DNA from: Neobacillus sp. PS3-34
GTDB taxonomy: Bacteria > Bacillota > Bacilli > Bacillales > Cytobacillaceae
Reading direction: 5' to 3'
Assembly: GCF_030915465.1 (NCBI RefSeq)
Contig: NZ_CP133267.1
Location: forward strand, 1,054,001-1,118,000
Length of the DNA: 64,000 bases
This document shows positions 57,536 through 64,000 of this stretch, piece by piece. A program made the position numbers and the translations under genes. Below the pieces are notes generated by a model. That model was not told where the DNA came from. It saw only the letters and a list, made by a program, of their open reading frames with translations, and did not search any database. Position 1 is the stretch's first letter. Every line of letters begins with the position of its first letter.

Positions 57536-58829
57536 CTATTTTTTCATTTTTTCTACGTCGGTTTCAGCTTGTTTCAGAGCCTTTTTAGGTGAAATTTTTC
57601 CCAGCATGACATTATCAATATAAGGATTAATTTGGTTTTGGTAATCAGGATACTCGACAGGTGTTGGATACATATTTGTTACTTTTAAATTATCAACCGT
57701 CATTTTGTAAACCTCCTGTGCTTGTCCAGTCAGTTCTTTAGCCGCAGCTTCTGCACCCTTCTTGTTTGCGACATTGTCATAATTTTTCAATGCCCAATAC
57801 TTTTGTGCTTTTTCACCTGTCAGATATTTAATGAACGCCATAGCTTCTTTAGGATGCTTTGACCCTTTTGGAACCTCCGCAACGAAGCCGCCGCCGTCGC
57901 TCCAATGCTTGCTGCCTTCTTTATAAGCAGGAATCGGAACAGCACCAAACTCCATATTTTTTCCGTAATCACGGATTTGTGTATAGAATGTACCTACATC
58001 CATCCACATCGCGACCTTGCCTGCAATAAATGGATTTGCCTGCTGGCTGCCGAAGTCAGCCTGAAACGTCTGAACATTTTTTTCTCCTAGTCTCTTTTTC
58101 CAGCCCAACAGCCATTCGAGAGCTTTCGCTTTTTGCGGCGTGTTAATAGCGAGCTTTCCATTATCATCAATATAACCTCTTCCACCATCCGCACTTTCCA
58201 TCCAAGAATTGGCTCCTACACTTCCCCATAATGGGTAAAAACCAATTCTTTCATAACGGTCTCCATTTTTCTTATCCAGTTTCTTTGCGTATTCTTCTAG
58301 CTCCTGCCAGGTTTGAGGAGGCTTATTTGGATCTAACCCAACCTCTTTAAATGCTGCCTTATTGTAAAAAAGTAATCTTGTATCGGTGTTGAAAGGAACA
58401 GCATAAGGCTTTCCTTTGTAAAGAACGGTATCCCAAAGCTGAGAATAAAATTGATTTTCAAAAGACTTATCAACATATTTGCTTAAATCTTCTGCCTGAT
58501 TATTTTTTGCCCGTTGTGAAACAGTATTAATATCATTAATAATGACATCCGCTGGATTTCCCGCTGCCACAGATGCTAAATTCTTTGTCCAAATGTCACC
58601 CCAGGGGAGAAAGGTATGTTTTACAACAATTTTATCCTGTGAATTGTTAAAATCCTTAACAATCTTTTCAATAATAGGTGCGTGTTTCCGAACCCCAAAA
58701 GGACCAGAAATTAACCACTACTTTGCCATTCTCAGTTTTTGCGGCCGCCTTGTCTTCCTTAGATGAACAACCGGCAAGCATTCCTAGTAGAAGAAACAAT
58801 GAAATAAATAATAAAAATCCCTTTTTCAT
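57536..58829 (-). CDS. sugar-binding lipoprotein of CUT1 ABC transporter (frame broken)
   Basis: About 430 aa extracellular solute-binding protein. It starts at ATG 58829 (MKKGFLLFISLFLLLGMLAG) after AGGAGG, with lipobox LAGC near residue 21. The frame is lost near 58685-58687; one base too many is present, and without it the protein reads FWSFWGSEHAPIIEKIVKDF and continues into NPADVIINDINTVSQR. First gene of the sugar operon; its lipid anchor holds it on the outer membrane face. The C-terminus ISPKKALKQAETDVEKMKK is typical of the family. Confidence 0.92.
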
Positions 58830-58980
58830 GATAGCCTCCTGATTGGTATGTATGTAAAAAACTATAACTCTCTTTTAGTACCCAATGTTTTGACATTTAA
58901 ACAGCTTATATGACAAACTTTTTAAATTGGTTTCGTCATAATGCCCTTTTTATAAAAATAAGGTAAAATTTATTTAAACA

Positions 58981-59286
58981 GAACAAAAGGCGTAAGCGCC
59001 CTGGTTAGCCCCGGCTACCTTAATACGAATCACGCAGTCATCCTCGGAAAATCTATCGCTTTTCCTTCGTGCGATGCAGATTCTGCCGAAGCTTTCCTTG
59101 TCCTGATTTCTGAAGTGATTTGGCTTATGACCCCGAGCTGCCCCAAACATTACCTAAAGGTCATGCTTGGGGCAAGATATTCAAGGGAGTTATTCAAAGG
59201 TGAAAACTGGCTGGGTGCTGGAGCTAGATTAATACAACTTGTAGAAGTTTTTCACATCATTTAATTTTATAATTGCCTAGACGAAA
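58981..59286 (+). repeat. 306-bp dispersed repeat, copy B
   Basis: Gapless second copy of 6573-6878 in the same orientation, offset exactly 52408 bp throughout. The third stem is GCCCCAAACAT (59140-59150) with ATGCTTGGGGC (59163-59173): the T-A pair of copy A has become C-G here. It lies between the sugar operon and the yjcZ genes. No gene is seen inside. Confidence 0.9.
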
Positions 59287-59287
59287 A

Positions 59288-59320
59288 TAAAAACAGGGAA
59301 TAAGATTCCCTGTCTTTTAA
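59288..59320 (-). terminator. terminator of the yjcZ genes
   Basis: The stem AACAGGGAAT / ATTCCCTGT, with 3-nt loop, is followed on the minus strand by TTTTTATTTTCG. Confidence 0.75.
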
Positions 59321-59334
59321 AGCATTTTATTTTA

Positions 59335-59475
59335 TTAGAATCTAAAGCAAGCTGCACCAACAATGATTAAAAGAATGAATAGTACGACGATCAATGCAAA
59401 CCCGCCGTGACCATAACCTCCGTAACCATACCCGCAGCAGCCGCCATAACCATACCCACCATATCCGAATGGCAT
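59335..59475 (-). CDS. YjcZ-family sporulation mini-protein (46 aa)
   Basis: 46 aa: a Gly/Tyr-rich head ([20 protein letters not shown]) and a single membrane helix [16 protein letters not shown], the YjcZ/SscA pattern. AAGGAGG lies upstream of ATG 59475. Proteins of this kind are linked to spore coat assembly in B. subtilis; the exact role here is inferred. Confidence 0.88.
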   Translation of the reverse strand: MPFGYGGYGYGGCCGYGYGGYGHGGFALIVVLFILLIIVGAACFRF

Positions 59476-59497
59476 AATTAATTACCTCCTTATTTTT

Positions 59498-59602
59498 TTA
59501 ATAGAACCCGTAGCCCCAAGAAGCACCAATAATAATTAAAAGAATAAACAGTACTACCAGAAGGGCAAATCCGCCGCCGTAGCCGCATGCACCACCAGAC
59601 AT
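59498..59602 (-). CDS. YjcZ-family sporulation mini-protein (34 aa)
   Basis: 34 aa, MSGGACGYGGGFALLVVLFI then LLIIIGASWGYGFY. The helix [16 protein letters not shown] is nearly the same as in the neighbouring 46-aa protein, so the pair arose by duplication. ATG 59602, or the ATG two codons earlier, follows AAGGAGG. It lies 22 bp upstream of the other gene in the same direction. Confidence 0.88.
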   Translation of the reverse strand: MSGGACGYGGGFALLVVLFILLIIIGASWGYGFY

Positions 59603-59754
59603 TTTCATTACCTCCTTATTTAAATTCTATATATCCTATTCAGCAGGGGTAAAATGTGCGATAGATGCCTACATAAAATAGTGAAAACGCCTAAGAATAA
59701 AAAAGACTCCGGATTTTGGGATGTTATTGTTTGTTAAAAGGGGAGGTAATGGAT

Positions 59755-60561
59755 ATGCGAACTGTCTCTAAAATCATACTTATTATTACTTCCTTTTTAA
59801 GGGCTATTTTTTTTAAAAAGAAACCAATTAAAACCACAAATCAGCCTATTTGGAAAATTGGTCATCGGGGAGCTGCGGGCTACTGCCCTGAAAATACATT
59901 TGTTTCCTTTGAACGCGCTTTTGAAATGGGCGCCGATTATATTGAACTCGACGTTCAATTGACAAAAGACGGAAGATTGGCGGTCATCCATGATACGACG
60001 GTCAACCGAACAACAAACGGAAAAGGAAGGGTCTCCGATTTCACGATGGATGAATTAAAAAAGCTTGATGCAGGCAGCTGGTTCCGTGAAGAATTTAAAG
60101 ATGAACAAATACCGGAACTTGGGGAAGTTTTGGATAGATTTGTTGGCAGGGTGGGACTTTTGATTGAATTAAAAAAACCTCTGCTTTATCCTTCTATTGA
60201 AGAGAAGACAGCTGAGGAATTGATTAAACGAAATATATCAAAAGGCAATGAAAATATAATTGTCCAGTCCTTTGACCGGAAATCAATGAAACGATTTCAT
60301 TCCATCCTCCCCTCGGTTCCTGTTGGGATTCTTGTTAAATACAATGGTCCAGGCCTTTCAAATATGGAATTGAGAAAAATAGCCGAATATGCCTCCTTCA
60401 TAAATCCAAAAATCACCATTGCCAATAAACGGGTCCTAAATAGAATCAGCCAGCATGGGTTAAAAGCAATTATATGGACGATCAGAAACCGTAGGGATGC
60501 TACCAGGATGAAAGAGCTTCAACCTGCTGGAATCGTCGCCGACTATCCGGATTTGCTGTGA
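59755..60561 (+). CDS. glycerophosphodiester phosphodiesterase
   Basis: 268 aa. A short hydrophobic segment (SKIILIITSFLRAIFF) is followed by a GDPD TIM barrel: GHRGAAGYCPENTFVSFERA (catalytic His), metal ligands in YIELDVQLTKDG and the second His in AVIHDTTVNRTTNG. It splits glycerophosphodiesters to glycerol-3-phosphate and an alcohol. Two ATGs (59749, 59755) follow GGGGAGG; the second has better spacing. The hydrophobic head suggests membrane attachment. Confidence 0.9.
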   Translation: MRTVSKIILIITSFLRAIFFKKKPIKTTNQPIWKIGHRGAAGYCPENTFVSFERAFEMGADYIELDVQLTKDGRLAVIHDTTVNRTTNGKGRVSDFTMDELKKLDAGSWFREEFKDEQIPELGEVLDRFVGRVGLLIELKKPLLYPSIEEKTAEELIKRNISKGNENIIVQSFDRKSMKRFHSILPSVPVGILVKYNGPGLSNMELRKIAEYASFINPKITIANKRVLNRISQHGLKAIIWTIRNRRDATRMKELQPAGIVADYPDLL

Positions 60562-60583
60562 AATAAATAAAAAAGAATGCTCT

Positions 60584-60617
60584 AGGGGCAGCTGACAAAA
60601 GATTGTCAACTTCCCCT
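60584..60617. terminator. hairpin between gdpD and cphA
   Basis: AGGGGCAGCTGACAA / TTGTCAACTTCCCCT, a long imperfect stem in the convergent gap, without a strong T-run. Confidence 0.5.
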
Positions 60618-60639
60618 TCCGGCATCCCCTCTTTTTACT

Positions 60640-63275
60640 TTAAATAATTTTTTTTCTTTCCCTGTGATTTGGCGAGTTTACCAAATTGAGAAACTCATTA
60701 ACTATCGGGAATTTTTCATAAAAGAAGATTAATAAATCGCCTTCCTTTGAAAGATTCCATGTTTCCAGGTAGGCATCCAATTCATCCATTACCATATATA
60801 TTTCCTTACTTGTACCGCTCAATTCCTTAATCGCTGCACCATACATCATATTGGCGGTTTCATAAGGGGCACGGCCTTTAGATCCTTATCTTCACGAATC
60901 ATAATGGAATCAGAGTTTCGAAGCGCAATTTTCGCCATCTCCCTGATTTCATGATCCTGCCGGTCTCCCGGACATGAAATAACGGTCATCTTTCTATTTG
61001 CATTAATATGCCCAACAGTATCAAAAAACGCATTTAAACCGGCTATATTATGGGCATAGTCTACAATGATTTCCCTTCCTTGTATCTTCATCCGGTTAAA
61101 TCGGCCTTTGGACTGGTCCGGAGTAGGCTGGAATGTAACTGCTTTTTCTTTTAATTCCTCGATACTAACACCTTGTGAATATGCTGCAGCAAGAGCCTGA
61201 AGAAGATTGGAAATATTATGCCTTGCATAGCCATTTATTGTAATTGGAATATCTTTAGCTGGCAGGAAGTTCTTTTCCTCGCCTGTCTCCACACATTTAA
61301 TCCATCCATCACTTGCTAAATACCAGACTGTTTGTCCTTTTTCAGCGGCTGTAATTAAGTGGCTGTTTGTCTCAAATAAGGAGGTGAAAATGATTTTCCC
61401 TCTTGTATGTTCAGCCATTTTGACCACTTCCTGATCATCTGCGTTCAGGATGCAGGTTCCTCCTTCTATAACCACTTCCGGGATAAGCCTTTTTAATTTA
61501 ACCAGCTGGTCGAATGTTTCAATGCCATCCAGTCCCATATGGTCTTCCGTCACATTGGTTACAATGCCTACATCACAATGTCTAAATGCAAGCCCTTCAC
61601 GAAGGATGCCGCCTCTTGCCGTTTCTAAAACTGCAACATCAACCTGTGGGTTGCTAAGGATTTTTCTTGCACTGATTGGACCACTGCAATCGCCTTCATC
61701 AATGACCTGGCCCCCAACGTAAACCCCATCTGAATTTGTCATCCCGACTGTAACGCCTTCTTTTTCAAGGAAATGTTTGACCATCCGTGTAGTGGTTGTT
61801 TTGCCATTTGTCCCTGTTATGGAGACAATTGGGATTGCAGCTTCTTTTCTATCTTCGAAAAGATAATCAACTATAGCCTTTCCTACATCTCTGGGGTTTC
61901 CCTTGCTAGGGTGATGGTGCATACGGATGCCTGGTGCAGCATTAACCTCTACAACCGCAACCCTGTGACGGTCGAGGGGCTTAGAAATATCTTCACAAAG
62001 CAAATCGACACCGGCAACATCAAGGCCAATTGCCTTAGCTGCTGTAATTGCCATCTCTTTAATACTAGGATGAACTTCATCAGTGACATCAATTGCCTGT
62101 CCTCCTGTAGACAGATTAGCGTTGCCGACAACCTGAACCACCTGGCCTTGTTCAAGAATAGCGTCTAAATTTAAGTTCATTTTTTCCAGATAGCAGGAAA
62201 CAATATTGTTTAATGGTATTTTTGTCATTGGTTTTTCATGGCCGTCACCGCGCAATGGATTTTTATTTTCTTCCTCAATCAACCTTTTGATCGAATCCTT
62301 GCCATTGCCGATTACAAATGGAGGCATGCGCAGGCTGGCTGCCACTAAAGCCTCATTTACTACGACGAGACGGAAATCATTTCCTTCATAATATCTTTCA
62401 ATAATAAAATCACTATATTGCTTGTCCAGGCAATGAATCACGTTGAAGAGTTCTTCCCTTGACTTGATATTTGTAATAACACCTTGCCCCTGGCGTCCAT
62501 TTAAAGGTTTAATAACAAGCGGATAACCTAAGCGCTCAGCTGCCTGAAATATCTCTTCGGTGGAAGCAGCCACTTCTCCTTTTGGCACTGGTACTCCTGC
62601 AGCAGACAGCAGATTTTTGGTTGCCTGCTTATCACAGGAGTTTTCTACTGCAAGATAAGATGTCTGACTCGTAATGGTCGCCTGGACGAATTTTTGCTTT
62701 GAGCCAGTCCCAAGTCGGAGCATACTTTGTTCGCCCACTCTTTCAACAGGGATTTCTTTATCAAAGGCTGCTTTAAAAATAGCCTCTGTACTAGGACCAA
62801 GTTTGTTTTCATAATAAAGCGATTCGATTTTATCTATATAAGGCTTTGCATCAATTTCTTCTTCGCCATTGAGAATCCTGTTTACAATTTCCATTGCAGC
62901 TTCAAAGGAATAGAAGCCAGATTTCGGCTCTTTATAGTCATATGTAACAAAGTAAATACCCTTTTTATCGCTTGTAAGCGTTTTTCCGCGTCTGACTGGG
63001 ATTCCGGCAAGGTATTGAAGTTCAAGTGCCATGTGTTCTAAAATATGGCCCATCCACGTTCCTTCATTTAATCTCTCAACAAAGCCACCCTCATAACCTA
63101 GTGAACAGGTGTGTGAATGAAGGCTTGGAATCGCTTTTAAAAGTCTGTCGGTAAAATAGGGAATCAAGTTAGAGGGCTGGAATTCCAATTCTTCAAGATC
63201 CAGTTCAATCCACATGGTTGGCTTATAGCTGAAGTAGTTTGGCCCTTTCAAATATCTAACCCGTTTGATTTTCAT
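60640..63275 (-). CDS. cphA: cyanophycin synthetase CphA (frame broken near the end)
   Basis: About 878 aa. It makes multi-L-arginyl-poly-L-aspartate. An N-terminal domain (to about residue 160), an ATP-grasp domain (FDADNR-type region, FIIERYYEGNDFRLVVV and VAGVDLLCED) and a Mur-ligase domain with P-loop SITGTNGKTTTTRM are in the normal order. The frame breaks at 60875-60876; one missing G gives DLKGRAPYETANMMYGAA and restores the conserved end LSKEGDLLIFFYEKF. ATG 63275 follows AAGAGGA; it is 2 nt after the cphB stop. Confidence 0.95.
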
Positions 63276-63277
63276 GT

Positions 63278-64000
63278 TCAATCCTCTTTTCTGATTAGTT
63301 TTCTGCTCTTTAAATCAAAATGGCAGCCGCTGGTTAGTGTATGAAGTTTAAAATTTGATACTGTTAATTCTTCGCTTCCCTCTTCGGTAGTCGTAACCTC
63401 CACATAACTGCTGTCTTTGCCATCAAGGATTAATACCTGATGCTCGCCAAGAACCTCAAATCGGTCACCATCTACCAGAATAGCTGTATTTTCATCAATG
63501 CCGATACCCATTAAATCCGGATTTCCTGCAATGGCACCGAGCAATCGATCAAAGCGGGCACGTTGGGAGAAATGCTGGTCAATTAGGAGAGTATGCATAA
63601 AGCCAAAGCCCTGGTCCATTTCTACCTGAAGGATTTCATCTTCATCTTTTGTCATCGCTGAAACGATCATATGCTTGCCCATAATTGAAGCACCTGCGCT
63701 TGTCCCGCTAAGCACCATGCCTTCGTGCCATTTTTGAAAAAATAATCTGTGAAGTTTTGTACCTGTTATCATTTTTGTTAGACGGCTTTGGTCACCGCCT
63801 GTTATAAAAAGAGCTGACAGGCTTTGAACATCTTCTAGGATGTTTTCATCCTCCGCTTTTTCTCTAGAATCAACATCTATCGTAATGGAATCCGCTGCCC
63901 CTAAGTTAGCAAATACTTCTTTATATTCATTGCCCACTTCCTCGGGTAATTGGGTTGCAGTTGTTAAAATACCTATCTTGCCGTTGTTTTGCTGAGCAAG
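63278..64000 (-). CDS. cphB: cyanophycinase CphB, partial (start beyond the window)
   Basis: At least 240 aa of a serine peptidase (S51 type) that cuts cyanophycin to beta-Asp-Arg dipeptides. The nucleophile Ser is in VLSGTSAGASIMG; FITGGDQSRL, HFSQRARFDRLL and GIGIDENTA are family signatures. The open frame is continuous to the right edge (reading GKIGILTTATQLPEEVGNEY), so the start lies outside. It is upstream of cphA in one operon with 2 nt between. Confidence 0.95.
   Translation of the reverse strand, partial: LAQQNNGKIGILTTATQLPEEVGNEYKEVFANLGAADSITIDVDSREKAEDENILEDVQSLSALFITGGDQSRLTKMITGTKLHRLFFQKWHEGMVLSGTSAGASIMGKHMIVSAMTKDEDEILQVEMDQGFGFMHTLLIDQHFSQRARFDRLLGAIAGNPDLMGIGIDENTAILVDGDRFEVLGEHQVLILDGKDSSYVEVTTTEEGSEELTVSNFKLHTLTSGCHFDLKSRKLIRKED

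Overview
The window is low-GC chromosomal DNA from an endospore-forming member of the Bacillaceae (Bacillus in the broad sense). Several things point there: an alpha/beta-type small acid-soluble spore protein, two YjcZ-type mini-proteins, a Spo0E-like phosphatase, KinD- and KinE-like sporulation kinases, SigI/RsgI, a bacillithiol-dependent FosB, CtsR boxes in front of clpE, and two S-box (SAM) riboswitches. Gene order over the first half follows, with insertions and rearrangements, the Bacillus subtilis ykrP - kinE - mtnK/U/E/W/X/B/D - kinD - mhqR - clpE - ykvI neighbourhood as I remember it. I cannot name the species.

Layout. 1-2.3 kb: end of an oxidoreductase, a small protein, a lipoprotein and ykvI. 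2.3-9 kb: clpE with sigma-A promoter and CtsR operators, an M3 oligopeptidase, a 306-bp repeat, mhqR and kinD. 9-15 kb: aminoglycoside-phosphotransferase-like kinase, hemerythrin protein behind an FNR-like box, and a fixABCX electron-bifurcation operon. 15.3-17.4 kb: a structured 190-bp Bacillaceae repeat, a Spo0E-like gene, fosB, and a 52-bp tandem array. 17.4-24.4 kb: methionine salvage (mtnD, B, X, W, E, U, K) with two SAM riboswitches but no mtnA. 24.4-33.8 kb: ArsR-type regulator, kinE, chemoreceptor, a two-gene 2-oxoacid:ferredoxin oxidoreductase and a YkrP-like acyltransferase. 33.8-39.9 kb: lutABC lactate oxidation, a B12-binding radical SAM protein and a spore-gene cluster. 40-46.8 kb: rsgI/sigI, a DUF5667 protein, a membrane protein and an ALDH/SDR pair. 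46.9-64 kb: EAL phosphodiesterase, prfC, an FtsH paralogue, a thioesterase, malL, ykvA, a YkvT-like SleB hydrolase, a CUT1 sugar ABC transporter, a second copy of the 306-bp repeat, yjcZ genes, a GDPD, and cphB/cphA for cyanophycin.

Functional threads. FixABCX and the ferredoxin-linked oxidoreductase both act on low-potential electrons, unusual for a typical aerobic Bacillus. Lactate oxidation, the sugar transporter with alpha-glucosidase, and cyanophycin storage describe carbon and nitrogen handling. KinD, KinE and the Spo0E-like protein would all bear on Spo0A phosphorylation.

Caution. About two dozen reading frames are broken by single-base indels, most of them in short homopolymer runs, and in nearly every case one base restores a full-length conserved protein. 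I therefore annotate these as single CDSs with probable sequence errors, not as pseudogenes. The most interesting unexplained signals are non-coding: the 306-bp repeat with compensatory base changes in predicted stems, the composite 190-bp repeat that shares a hairpin with it, and the helically phased 52-bp array.
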